From assembly GCA_003222035.1 (NCBI GenBank), contig QHUS01000074.1, positions 1 through 33,338 of the forward strand: a stretch of 33,338 nt of DNA. The letters are read 5' to 3'. This document shows positions 24,318 to 33,178 of this stretch, one piece after another. This stretch comes from Gemmatimonadota bacterium (GTDB taxonomy: Bacteria; Gemmatimonadota; Gemmatimonadetes; Gemmatimonadales; GWC2-71-9). Below the pieces are notes generated by a model. That model was not told where the DNA came from and made no database searches. It saw only the letters and a list, made by a program, of their open reading frames with translations. The position numbers and the translations under genes are program-made. Each line of letters begins with the position of its first letter. Position 1 is the first letter of the stretch.

Positions 24318-26417
24318 TTGCGCCCGCTCTCTTTGACTTTGCTCGTCGCCGTGTTTGCGGTGGCCCCCCTTCCACTCGGCGCACAGCAAGAGCCGGAACG
24401 GGTGGTCCGTGGCCTTGCCTTCGAGGGTAATCACGCCATCGACGACTACACGCTCAGCACGGCGATCGTGACCACGAATTCCAGCACGTTCGCGACCAGC
24501 CCATTCCTGCGCTGGATGGGACTCGGGGAGAAGCGGACGTTCGACGAGCTCGAGTTCCGCCGCGACGTCATCCGGCTGGTGCTGCTGTACCGTCAGAGCG
24601 GCTATATGAACGTTGTCGTGGACACGTTGGTCCAGCGCGAGGGCGGGGACGTGTATGTCAAGTTTCGCCTCTACGAAGGGGATCCGGTGCGGCTGGCGGC
24701 GCTCGAGCTGAAGGGGCTCGACGGGATTCTCGACCTGCCGCGCCTGAAGCGCGACCTGCCGCTCCAGGTTGGCGACCCCTTCAACCGGCTGCTGTTCCAG
24801 GCCTCCGGCGATACGGTCGTGAGCCGGCTGAGGAATCAGGGCTATCCGTACGCCGACGTCCTGCGCAACTACGACATCGACGTCGCCGCGCTGCGGGCGA
24901 CCGCCACGTTGGAAGCGCTTCCCGGGCCGCAGATGCGGGTGCGGGAGGTGTTGATCAATGGAGCGCAGGAGGTCGACACCGCGACGGTACGGCGGGTGCT
25001 TTCGGTCAAGCCAGGGGACTGGTTCAGCCAGGAGCAGCTCTACCTGACGCAGCGCGACCTGTACGGGTTGGGTCTGTTCCGGTCGGTCAACGTCGTACTG
25101 GCGGACACGACGCCGCCGCCCGGCGATTCCGGCGTCCGGGTGATGGTGCGCGTGATCGAGGCGCCACGGCACCGGCTTCGTTTCGGGGCGGGGTACGGAA
25201 CGCTCGACTGTTTCCGCGTGCAGAGCGGCTGGACGGCGTACGACTTTCTCGGGGGCGCGCGCGCGCTCGATGTCACCGCGCAGCTGTCGAAGATCGGTGT
25301 CGGCATCCCGACCGACGCCAACTTTCGTGAGAACGTGTGCCGGTTCCTGCAGAACGACTCCACGTCCAACTATGTGAACTACAACACGACCGTGTCGTTG
25401 CAACAGCCGGCGTTCCTGTCGCCGCGCCATACGGCGAGCTTCTCGGTGTTCGCCGAGTGGCGGTCCGAATACCGGACGTACACGCGCCAGGCGGTGGGCG
25501 CGAACGTGGCGGTGACCCTCAACGCGCGGCGCAATGTGCCCGTTACCCTGGGCTACAGCTACTCGGTGGGCCGGACGACGGCAAACCCGGTGGTGTACTG
25601 CCTCAACTTCCGCGTGTGCAACGACGCCGACCAGGTGTTCCTCGCGAATCGGCGGCCCTTCGGGGCGATCACGGCCACGGTCCTCACCGGGCACGTGAAT
25701 TCGATCCTCGACCCCTCGAGGGGGAGCATCGCGCAGCTGACACTGGTGTACGCCTCGCGCTACGTGCTCTCGGACAGCCTGTACGAATTCAATCGGGGCG
25801 AGCTCGACATCTCCAGGTACTGGCCGCTGTCGCGTCGCACCGTGCTCGCCGTCCGCGCGCGGGGCGGCGTCATTCTGCCGCAAGCGATCACGCTGTCGGG
25901 CCAGAGTGCCCGTTACATTCCTCCGGACCAGCGGTTCTACGCCGGTGGCCCGAACTCCGTGCGGGGCTATCTCCTCAACCAGCTCGGCCCTCGCGTCTAC
26001 GTGTCCGACATCAAGGTCACGGGGACGGACACGACCTTTGGTCCTACCCAAGCGTCGCCGACCGGGGGCAACACGGTGTTCACGGGGAACCTCGAGCTGC
26101 GGTTGCCGACGCCCGTCTTCCCCGACCGCCTGCGCCTGGGCGTGTTTGTCGACGCGGGGCAGGTGTGGGAGCGGGGAAACCCGGGGTCGGTCGAGGGGCT
26201 GCGGGTCACACCGGGGGTGGGGCTCCGGTTCGTCACCGCGCTCGGTCCGGTACGGCTCGACGCCGCCTACAACGGCTACCCGTCGGAGCGGGGCACGCTG
26301 TATTACCAGAACAGCGCCGACGGCAGCCTGACCGCAGTCAGGATCCTCGAACCGCGATTGCCGTTCGGGTTGTGGCGCCGGGTCGTGCTGCAGTTCGCCG
26401 TGGGGCAGGTGTTCTGA
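24318..26417 (+). CDS. Omp85-family outer-membrane protein (TamA/BamA-like)
   Basis: A 699-residue protein. A signal peptide is visible (LSLTLLVAVFAVAPLPLGAQ). Roughly three POTRA domains follow (about 28-268): VRGLAFEGNHAIDD, VRLAALELKGLDGILD and VREVLINGAQEVDTATV. Then comes a C-terminal beta-barrel (bacterial surface antigen/D15 domain). The barrel contains GGPNSVRGYLLN near residue 540, the conserved RGY/F of loop 6 in Omp85 proteins. The start is TTG at 24318, with no good ribosome site; no ATG fits the signal peptide. The TGA overlaps the tamB ATG by 1 nt. Three POTRAs and the tamB partner favour TamA over BamA. Confidence 0.9.
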   Translation: MRPLSLTLLVAVFAVAPLPLGAQQEPERVVRGLAFEGNHAIDDYTLSTAIVTTNSSTFATSPFLRWMGLGEKRTFDELEFRRDVIRLVLLYRQSGYMNVVVDTLVQREGGDVYVKFRLYEGDPVRLAALELKGLDGILDLPRLKRDLPLQVGDPFNRLLFQASGDTVVSRLRNQGYPYADVLRNYDIDVAALRATATLEALPGPQMRVREVLINGAQEVDTATVRRVLSVKPGDWFSQEQLYLTQRDLYGLGLFRSVNVVLADTTPPPGDSGVRVMVRVIEAPRHRLRFGAGYGTLDCFRVQSGWTAYDFLGGARALDVTAQLSKIGVGIPTDANFRENVCRFLQNDSTSNYVNYNTTVSLQQPAFLSPRHTASFSVFAEWRSEYRTYTRQAVGANVAVTLNARRNVPVTLGYSYSVGRTTANPVVYCLNFRVCNDADQVFLANRRPFGAITATVLTGHVNSILDPSRGSIAQLTLVYASRYVLSDSLYEFNRGELDISRYWPLSRRTVLAVRARGGVILPQAITLSGQSARYIPPDQRFYAGGPNSVRGYLLNQLGPRVYVSDIKVTGTDTTFGPTQASPTGGNTVFTGNLELRLPTPVFPDRLRLGVFVDAGQVWERGNPGSVEGLRVTPGVGLRFVTALGPVRLDAAYNGYPSERGTLYYQNSADGSLTAVRILEPRLPFGLWRRVVLQFAVGQVF

Positions 26418-29400
26418 TGATCCGCCGCTCGCTCGGAGCAGCGTTGTGGACGCTGGTGGGGCTGCTCGCCGGCTTTCTCGGCGCGCTCTCCTCACTGGTC
26501 GGTACCGGCGCGGGGCGCTCCCTGCTGGCGCGGGTGAGCGAAGGCGCGCTGCAGCATGTATTCACGGGGGCGGTGGAGATCGGGGACGCGGGTGGCTCGC
26601 TCCTCACTGGGGTCACCCTCCACGACGTGCGGTTGTTCGACGCGGACACCACCCTGGTCGCCTTCTTGCCGCAGGCCAACATCAGCTACAACCCCTTCGA
26701 CTTTGCCGCCGGCCGGATCGTGCTGTTCGAGTTCGAGCTGGACCGGCCGGTGATCAATCTCGTGCAGCACCGCGACGGCCGGCTCAACATCGAGGAGCTG
26801 TTGCGCATCGGCGCGGCGGCGCCGAAGGACGACAAGGGGCCCCGCGGTCCGGCCGCGTTCATCCTGTTCCGCAATGTGCGCGTCACGGACGGCAGCGTCA
26901 CGCTGCGCCTGCAGGCCTCGCGTGCCCAACCGGGCGACTCGAGCCTCGAGATCGAGACCGGGGGACCGAACGGACGGATGCGGGTCCGCCGCTTCCAGCA
27001 CCTCAACACCCGCATCAGCGCGCTCCAGATATCGTCCCCGCGGCAGCGCGGGATCCGCATCGACGTAGCCGGACTGGCCGTGGAAAGCTCCGACCCGGTC
27101 GCGCGTCTTGTGGACGTGACCGGTCGCCTTCGGGTGATCGGCGACTCCCTGGATCTGCAACTCGCACGGGTCCGGCTGCCGGGGTCGGCGCTGCGCGACG
27201 CGCGCGGCCTGATCAGCTGGCCGCGCGACACCATACTGTTCGACCTTCGCGTGCGCGCCGAGTCCGCCACCCTCGGAGACTTTCGGTTCATCGATCGGCG
27301 GTTCGGGGGGATCCCAGGTGCCGGTGTGGTCGCCGGTGACATTCGGGTGCGGTCCCACGGCACGCGCGTGCTCGAGGTGGGTCTCGACTCCATGCGGCTG
27401 GCCTATGGGGGCGGCGGTGTCACCGGCAGCCTCACCGCGTTCAGCGCCCCGGACTCGGGACTCGTGGCGCTGCGGGACGCCGACCTGGAGGCGAAGAACT
27501 TCGACCTCGAGTTCGCCCGACCGTTTCTCGACACGCTTCCGTTCGCCGGACGACTGAGCGGGCACACGACCGCTACCGGACCGCTCGGCGCGCTCATGCT
27601 CGCGACCGATTGGTCGTTCCGCGACTCGCTGGTCGCGGGATGGCCCGAAAGCCAGGTGCGCGGCACGGGGCAGGTGAGCCTTCGAGGGGGGGGAGGGGGA
27701 GGGGGAAGGGGCGGTCTGCGATTCGAATCGTTCGGGATCGAGTCGTCGAGCCTGGATCTGGGCACCGTTGCCCGCCTCGCGCCCGCCGTGCGCCTCCACG
27801 GCAGACTCGCAGCAGCGGGCACGCTGAGCGGACCCCTCACGAATGCGGAATTCAGGGGAACACTGTGGCACCAGGACGGCGATCGGCCGGTCAGCACCGT
27901 GACCGGAAGCATGCGTCTCGACACGCGCTCCGAGATGCTGGGGATCTATGCCGACGTGCAGGCCGACTCGCTGTGGTTCGATGGGCTCCGGGGGAGCTTT
28001 CCGACCCTGCCGCTCCACGGTGCCGTGTTCGGTCCGGTGAAGCTCGCCGGCCCGCTGTCGGCGCTCGAAACCCACGTTGACCTGCACTCGAGCGGCGGCG
28101 AGGTGCGGGGCGACGGCACCTTGCTGCTCGATCTGCCGCATTACGGCGCCAGGGGCCTGAACGTCGTCGCTCGCGACGTGGATCTCGCGCGGTGGCTCGG
28201 CGGCGGGGCCAGGGTCCCGCCCTCCCGCCTGACCTTCACGTTGCGCGGCGACGTGGCGGGCGACAGCGCGGTCCCACCCGTGGGAACCGTGCACGCATTG
28301 CTCGAGCCCTCGCAGCTCGCCGGCGCGAGCCTCGATTCGGGAGCGGTCAGCGTGCGATTCGCCGATCGCCGACTGTACGTGGACTCGCTGCGCGTGACCC
28401 TGGCCGGTCTGGTCACGACCGGGGCGGGATCGCTGGGCTGGAGCCGCGACTCCCGGGGGCTGCTGGCGCTCGATTTGGACGCGGACAGCCTGGGTACGAT
28501 CGACCCGCTCGTCGCCTGGCTCGCCAGCGGGGGAGGGGGTGGAGGGGGTGGGTCCGCGGGTGACGCGTCGGACGATCCCGCGGACGGGAAGGCCACGCCG
28601 CTCGCGGGCACTGCGCGGGTAGCACTGCGGCTGGACGGGTCGCTCGATTCGCTGGGGCTCGAGGCGCGCGCCAGCGTCGAGCGGCTCGCGTGGCGCGACT
28701 GGCGCCTCCCCGCCGGGCGGGCCAGGCTCGCCTGGGGGCCGACGGTCGCGCTGGAGGCGACCCTCGATTCGGTGGCCCACGGCGCGGTAGGCTTTTCCGG
28801 CGTCGTCGCCAGCGCCCGGGGGAATCCCGATTCGCTCACCTGGCAGGTGCGCTCGCGCATCGGCGACGCGGGCGCCTTTCTCGCCGGCGGGCGCTTCGCG
28901 CGGCGAACGGAGCCGGGAAGCCGCTCACTGGCGATCGGGCTCGACTCGCTGGGAGTGCAGGTTCCGGGAGACGTGTGGATCCTGGACCAGCCGACCGAGC
29001 TGACGGTGACCGACTCGGCCGCCACGGTGAGTCGGTTCGCGCTTCATAGCGTCTATGGATCGGGCAAGCTCCTGCTCGAGGGCGCCCTGCCGACGCGCGG
29101 GCGGGCCGATGCGCATCTCCAGGTCGAGGCGTTTCCGTTCGCGGGATTGTATGCACTGCTACAGCAGGACACCGCGGGGGCCGGCGGCATGGTCACGGTG
29201 GCGGCGGGACTCTCCGGCACCCGCGCGAGCCCGGTGTCCAGCGGTTCGTTCTCGCTGTCGAACGTCACGATCGGCGGGTTCCGCGCGCCGTTCGTCGACG
29301 GCACGTTCGACTACCACAGTCAGCGCCTCCATGGCGCGCTGCACCTGTGGCGCTCGGGGCAGCAGATTCTCGATGTGGAGGTGCACCTGCCGCTCGATCT

Positions 29401-30883
29401 CGCGCTCACGCCCGTGCCGCACCGGCAGCTGCCCGACACGCTCTCCGTCGGGGCCCGGGCCGACAGCGTCGACCTCTCTGTCCTCGAAGCCCTCACGCCC
29501 GCGGTGCGGGAGGTGACGGGGGTGTTCTCGGCGGACCTGGGGATAGCGGGAACCTGGGACGCTCCGCGCCTGCGAGGCGACCTGCAGGTGGCGAACGCGG
29601 CGGCCACGATCCCTGAACTGAACGTGCGGTACACAGACGTGAACGGACATCTCACGCTCTCGGGCGACACGATCGCGATCCAATCTCTGTCGAGCCGCAG
29701 CGAGCGGGGCCGGGCCGATTTCACGGGGTTCATGCGATTGGAGCGGCTGACGCATCCGGTGCTCGACCTGCAGATCGCGGCCGATCAGTTCAAGGCGCTG
29801 GACTTGAAGAACAACGTGGCGATCACGGCCAGCGGACGGCTGTCGCTCAAGGGGCCCGTGTTCGGCGCCAAGTTGAGCGGGCACGCCACGGTGACGTCGG
29901 GCGTGCTGTATTTCGCGGACCTGGTGCAGAAGCGCATCGTGAACCTCGACGAGCTGGCGGACACCTCGCTCGCCGCCCTGATCGCCCAGCAGCGGCTCGG
30001 CCCCGAATTCAAGAACGTGTTCCTCGACAGCCTGCGGATCGATGGTCTTGACCTCGAGATGGGCAGCGACGTGTGGCTTCGCTCGAACGAAGCCAACATT
30101 CAACTGGCCGGCTCGGCGCACCTCACCAAACAGGGGAACCTCTACCTCGTGAGCGGCACGCTGCAGGCGACGCGCGGCACCTACCGGCTCAAGATCGGGC
30201 CGGTGACACGCGAGTTCATCGTGAAACAGGGGACGGTGCGGTACTTCGGCACGCCCGATCAAGACGCGGCGCTCGACATCCGGGGGACGCACGTGGTCCA
30301 TCCCGTTCCCAGCCGCGGCCAGCCCGCACCGCCGGACGTCACCGTCGTGGCGCACATCGGTGGAACGCTGCTGATCCCCAAAGTCACGCTCGAGGGGGAC
30401 AAGATCGACCTGCCGCAGGCCGAGTTCATCTCCTACCTGCTATTCGGCAAGAGCAGCGTCGAATTGGGCGGCGAGCAGGGATCTATTGCCGACCAACGTG
30501 CCCTGGTGCAGAGCGCCCTCGCGGTCCTGTCCGGGGAAATCGAGCAGACGATCGTATCGGGCGGGATTCCGGTGGATTACGTCGAGATCCGACCAGGAAC
30601 GGGCGAGGAGGGCGGGCCGCTCATCGGTAACCTGCAGCTTGCCGTCGGCCGCCAGATCGGGCCGAAGACATTTCTGGTCGTGAACGCCGGGTTCTGCGAG
30701 GGACGGACCATCGCCCGCGGCTCGCTCGGGCTGTCGCTGCAATTCCGGATCAGCGCGGAATGGCGCACGGAGGCGAGCTTCCAGCCGGTGCAGACGTGCT
30801 CGGACGCGGCGGCGAGCGAGACGTACGGGAGCACGGTGCCGCGGCAGGTGGGGTTCGACCTCTTCTGGGAGAAGCGCTACTAG
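26417..30883 (+). CDS. tamB: TamB-like translocation and assembly module protein (DUF490/AsmA-like)
   Basis: A 1488-residue protein with one N-terminal membrane anchor (about residues 8-28). A very long beta-rich body follows with AsmA-like units, for example ISYNPFDFAAGRIVLFEFELDR split across 90-115. The C-terminal DUF490/TamB domain covers about the last 350 residues (DKIDLPQAEFISYLLFGKS, VGRQIGPKTFLVVNAG). It should span the periplasm and work with the Omp85 partner in outer-membrane protein assembly or phospholipid transport. Two Gly runs (about 423-432 and 704-712) come from G tracts and may be flexible breaks in the body. ATG at 26417 is chosen over a much longer upstream frame that is antisense-like noise inside tamA. 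The stop abuts the next ATG (TAGATG). Confidence 0.92.
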   Translation: MIRRSLGAALWTLVGLLAGFLGALSSLVGTGAGRSLLARVSEGALQHVFTGAVEIGDAGGSLLTGVTLHDVRLFDADTTLVAFLPQANISYNPFDFAAGRIVLFEFELDRPVINLVQHRDGRLNIEELLRIGAAAPKDDKGPRGPAAFILFRNVRVTDGSVTLRLQASRAQPGDSSLEIETGGPNGRMRVRRFQHLNTRISALQISSPRQRGIRIDVAGLAVESSDPVARLVDVTGRLRVIGDSLDLQLARVRLPGSALRDARGLISWPRDTILFDLRVRAESATLGDFRFIDRRFGGIPGAGVVAGDIRVRSHGTRVLEVGLDSMRLAYGGGGVTGSLTAFSAPDSGLVALRDADLEAKNFDLEFARPFLDTLPFAGRLSGHTTATGPLGALMLATDWSFRDSLVAGWPESQVRGTGQVSLRGGGGGGGRGGLRFESFGIESSSLDLGTVARLAPAVRLHGRLAAAGTLSGPLTNAEFRGTLWHQDGDRPVSTVTGSMRLDTRSEMLGIYADVQADSLWFDGLRGSFPTLPLHGAVFGPVKLAGPLSALETHVDLHSSGGEVRGDGTLLLDLPHYGARGLNVVARDVDLARWLGGGARVPPSRLTFTLRGDVAGDSAVPPVGTVHALLEPSQLAGASLDSGAVSVRFADRRLYVDSLRVTLAGLVTTGAGSLGWSRDSRGLLALDLDADSLGTIDPLVAWLASGGGGGGGGSAGDASDDPADGKATPLAGTARVALRLDGSLDSLGLEARASVERLAWRDWRLPAGRARLAWGPTVALEATLDSVAHGAVGFSGVVASARGNPDSLTWQVRSRIGDAGAFLAGGRFARRTEPGSRSLAIGLDSLGVQVPGDVWILDQPTELTVTDSAATVSRFALHSVYGSGKLLLEGALPTRGRADAHLQVEAFPFAGLYALLQQDTAGAGGMVTVAAGLSGTRASPVSSGSFSLSNVTIGGFRAPFVDGTFDYHSQRLHGALHLWRSGQQILDVEVHLPLDLALTPVPHRQLPDTLSVGARADSVDLSVLEALTPAVREVTGVFSADLGIAGTWDAPRLRGDLQVANAAATIPELNVRYTDVNGHLTLSGDTIAIQSLSSRSERGRADFTGFMRLERLTHPVLDLQIAADQFKALDLKNNVAITASGRLSLKGPVFGAKLSGHATVTSGVLYFADLVQKRIVNLDELADTSLAALIAQQRLGPEFKNVFLDSLRIDGLDLEMGSDVWLRSNEANIQLAGSAHLTKQGNLYLVSGTLQATRGTYRLKIGPVTREFIVKQGTVRYFGTPDQDAALDIRGTHVVHPVPSRGQPAPPDVTVVAHIGGTLLIPKVTLEGDKIDLPQAEFISYLLFGKSSVELGGEQGSIADQRALVQSALAVLSGEIEQTIVSGGIPVDYVEIRPGTGEEGGPLIGNLQLAVGRQIGPKTFLVVNAGFCEGRTIARGSLGLSLQFRISAEWRTEASFQPVQTCSDAAASETYGSTVPRQVGFDLFWEKRY
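27686..27711 (+). repeat. G-run tract 1 inside tamB
   Basis: Runs of 8, 5, 5 and 4 G separated by A or AA. It codes for Gly and has strong G-quadruplex potential on the coding strand and in mRNA. Confidence 0.88.
28529..28552 (+). repeat. G-run tract 2 inside tamB
   Basis: G runs of about 5, 5, 5 and 3 broken by A, T and TGGA, coding a run of eight Gly. Quadruplex-capable. Confidence 0.85.
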
Positions 30884-31813
30884 ATGGCGCGCGCGCTGCT
30901 GATCGCTAATCCGGCCGCCGCGCGGACCGACGCGCGGGCCGTCACCGCCGTCCGGGACACGTTGCGGCGCGGCGGCTGGTCCGTCGAAGTGCTCGCCACG
31001 GGGCAGCCAGGCGACGCCCGCCGGTTCGCCCGCGAGGCGCGAGACGCCGGGTTCGATGCGTTCGTGTGCTACGGGGGAGACGGCACGGCGATGGAGATCG
31101 CCGCCGGCGCGGTGGGGAGCGGCATTCCGCTCGGACTCGTGCCGGGGGGCACGGGCAACCTGTTGGCCGGGAATCTGCGATTGCCACGCGACCCGGCCGC
31201 GGCCGCGCGCGTGATCCTCCGCGGCCGCGCGAGCCCGATCGATCTCGGCGTCGTGGAGCGCCAGAACGAACCGCATTACTTCGCCGTGTGCAGCGGCACG
31301 GGATTCGACGCCCGCCTCATGGCTGGCACGGGGGCGGCCGAAAAGCGGCGCTGGAAGATGGCGGCGTACGTCATGCGCGCCGTGGCCGCCCTGCCCAGCG
31401 TCACGAGTCCGCTGCACCGTGTGACCGTGGATGGGGTGGCGCACGACTTGCCCGCTGCGATGGTGCTGGTCGCGAATTGCGGCGAGCTGATCCCGCCGTT
31501 CCTGCGGCTGCGCGACGACATTGCGCCGGACGACGGCTGGTTGGACGTATTGGTGCTGCGGGCCGAGGGCGTGCTGCAGAGCTTGAGCGCGTTCGTCGAG
31601 CTGGCGCTCCGCCGGTCGAATGGCGCACGGCGACTGTGGTTCGCCCGCGGCCGCGTGGTGCACGTCGCAGCGCTCGAAGGCCCGCCGCGGCCGATCCAGC
31701 TCGACGGCGAATTGTGGGGCGACACGCCGTTCGAGGCGCGCCTGGTGCCCGCGGCTTTGCCCGTCATCGTGGATCCCGAGACCGCGCCGCTGGGCGCGCC
31801 GCGCCGTGGCTGA
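30884..31813 (+). CDS. Diacylglycerol/sphingosine kinase-like lipid kinase (DAGK_cat)
   Basis: A 309-residue protein. The catalytic GGDGTAMEIA and the PGGTGNLLAGNL motif are diagnostic of the DAGK/YegS/BmrU family, with ALLIANPAA at the N-terminus. The C-terminal beta domain has IQLDGELWGDTP, the usual end motif. It would phosphorylate a lipid (diacylglycerol or similar) at the inner leaflet. The ATG follows the tamB stop without gap, and its end overlaps the regulator gene by 8 nt. The tamAB link suggests coupling of lipid phosphorylation to envelope lipid supply; this is inference. Confidence 0.92.
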   Translation: MARALLIANPAAARTDARAVTAVRDTLRRGGWSVEVLATGQPGDARRFAREARDAGFDAFVCYGGDGTAMEIAAGAVGSGIPLGLVPGGTGNLLAGNLRLPRDPAAAARVILRGRASPIDLGVVERQNEPHYFAVCSGTGFDARLMAGTGAAEKRRWKMAAYVMRAVAALPSVTSPLHRVTVDGVAHDLPAAMVLVANCGELIPPFLRLRDDIAPDDGWLDVLVLRAEGVLQSLSAFVELALRRSNGARRLWFARGRVVHVAALEGPPRPIQLDGELWGDTPFEARLVPAALPVIVDPETAPLGAPRRG

Positions 31814-33167
31814 CAGCGTCCTGCTCATCGATGACGACAGCGACGTGCTGCGCGCCGTCGGCGACTACTTCGACCGCATCGGCTACGAGGTCGCTCGCGC
31901 GGACGCAGCGGAGCCGGGCTTCGAGGCGTTCGAGCGCATGCGCCCGACCGTCGTCATCCTCGATCTCCATCTCCCAGACCTTGACGGGCTCGAGCTACTC
32001 GAGCGGCTCCGCGCGCAGGGGGGGTCGGTCATCCTGCTCACGGGCCACGGGGACATCGCCACCGCGGTCCGCGCGATGCAACTCGGCGCCGAGCATTTCC
32101 TCACGAAACCGGTGGACCTGAACCACCTGGCCGCGGCCACGGCCCGCGTGTGCGATAAGGTCCGACTCGCGCGCCAGAACACGCTGCTACGTCAGCGCGA
32201 CCACGCGCACGGAGGGCTCGAATCCCTCGGCACGTCGCCCCTGATCCGTGAGCTCGGCCGGCAGGTGGAACTGCTCGCCGCGAGCGAGCGCTCCACTGTG
32301 CTCCTCACCGGCGAGAGCGGGACCGGCAAAGGCTGGGTGGCGCGAGCGATTCATCAACTGTCACCACGCGCCGGCGGCCCGTTCGTCCAGGTCAACTCGG
32401 GGGGGCGGTCGGCCACGTTTCTCGAATCGGAGCTGTTCGGGCACGAGCCCGGCGCGTTCGCCGACGCGAAGGAGCGGCGACAGGGACTGGTCGAGCTGGC
32501 CGATCGGGGGACGATCTTTCTCGACGAGATCGGGGAGCTGGCCCCCGAGCTTCAGCCCAAGGTGCTCAAGTTGCTCGAGGCCGGGTCGTTTCGGCGCCTG
32601 GGCGGCGCGCGTGAGATCACGGTAGACGTGCGCCTCGTGGCCGCGACCAACCGGGATCTGGCGGCCGAGGTGCACGCGGGCCGGTTTCGGGAGGACCTGT
32701 ACTATCGCCTGAGCGTCATGCCGCTCCAGGTGCCTGCGCTGCGTGATCGATCACGCGAGGATCGTCTGGCCCTGCTCACGCGGATTGTCGCCGATCTCGC
32801 GCCCCAGATGCCCGGATGCCCCGGCGCCTGTAGCGCCGAGGCCCTGGAACGCTTGCTGTCCGCCCCGTGGCCGGGCAACGTGCGCGAGATGCGCAGCGTG
32901 GTCGAGCGGGCCATGATCCTGGCGCGGGGGGCAGGCGAAATCGGCGTCGAACATCTGCCCTCCGACGTGCGCAGGGGTGCGGGGGGTGGCGGGGGTGGGG
33001 GGGGGGACCGCCACCACCAGCCTCAGGCCCTTGCCGAGGTGGAGCGGATTCATATCGAGAAGACACTCCGGTTCCACGACGGGAACCGCACGCGCGCGGC
33101 GCAGGAGCTTGGCATTTCGCGCGCGACGCTGATCAACAAGATTAAGGTTTACCAGCTCGATCTCTGA
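31806..33167 (+). CDS. NtrC-family response regulator with degenerate GAFTGA loop
   Basis: A 453-residue protein. The receiver domain (1-115) has Asp9/Asp10, phospho-acceptor Asp53 (VILDLHLPD), Thr79 and Lys101. The AAA+ domain has Walker A GESGTGK (169-175), Walker [11 protein letters not shown] near 236-245 and [14 protein letters not shown] with the Arg finger. The sigma-54 contact loop, normally GAFTGA, reads GAFADA (216-221). A Fis-type helix-turn-helix closes the protein ([20 protein letters not shown]). Between the AAA+ and DNA-binding domains lies a run of eight Gly from a G tract. GTG at 31806 is chosen because receiver homology begins there. The cognate histidine kinase is not in view. 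Confidence 0.93.
   Translation: MADSVLLIDDDSDVLRAVGDYFDRIGYEVARADAAEPGFEAFERMRPTVVILDLHLPDLDGLELLERLRAQGGSVILLTGHGDIATAVRAMQLGAEHFLTKPVDLNHLAAATARVCDKVRLARQNTLLRQRDHAHGGLESLGTSPLIRELGRQVELLAASERSTVLLTGESGTGKGWVARAIHQLSPRAGGPFVQVNSGGRSATFLESELFGHEPGAFADAKERRQGLVELADRGTIFLDEIGELAPELQPKVLKLLEAGSFRRLGGAREITVDVRLVAATNRDLAAEVHAGRFREDLYYRLSVMPLQVPALRDRSREDRLALLTRIVADLAPQMPGCPGACSAEALERLLSAPWPGNVREMRSVVERAMILARGAGEIGVEHLPSDVRRGAGGGGGGGGDRHHQPQALAEVERIHIEKTLRFHDGNRTRAAQELGISRATLINKIKVYQLDL
32981..33006 (+). repeat. G-run tract in the NtrC-type regulator gene
   Basis: Runs of 6, 5 and 10 G, plus shorter ones. It codes a Gly linker just before the DNA-binding helix-turn-helix. Quadruplex-capable and slippage-prone. 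Confidence 0.88.
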
Positions 33168-33178
33168 GGGACTGGATA

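Noticed and set aside
25337..26416. Upstream extension of the tamB frame inside tamA
   Set aside because: It lies in another frame of a well-supported Omp85 gene; the membrane anchor and ATG at 26417 mark the real start.
24102..26495. 797-codon minus-strand frame
   Set aside because: Antisense to the Omp85 gene, with Arg/His/Pro-rich composition typical of GC-rich shadows.
26492..28780. 762-codon minus-strand frame
   Set aside because: Antisense to tamB, with no recognisable domain and shadow-like composition.
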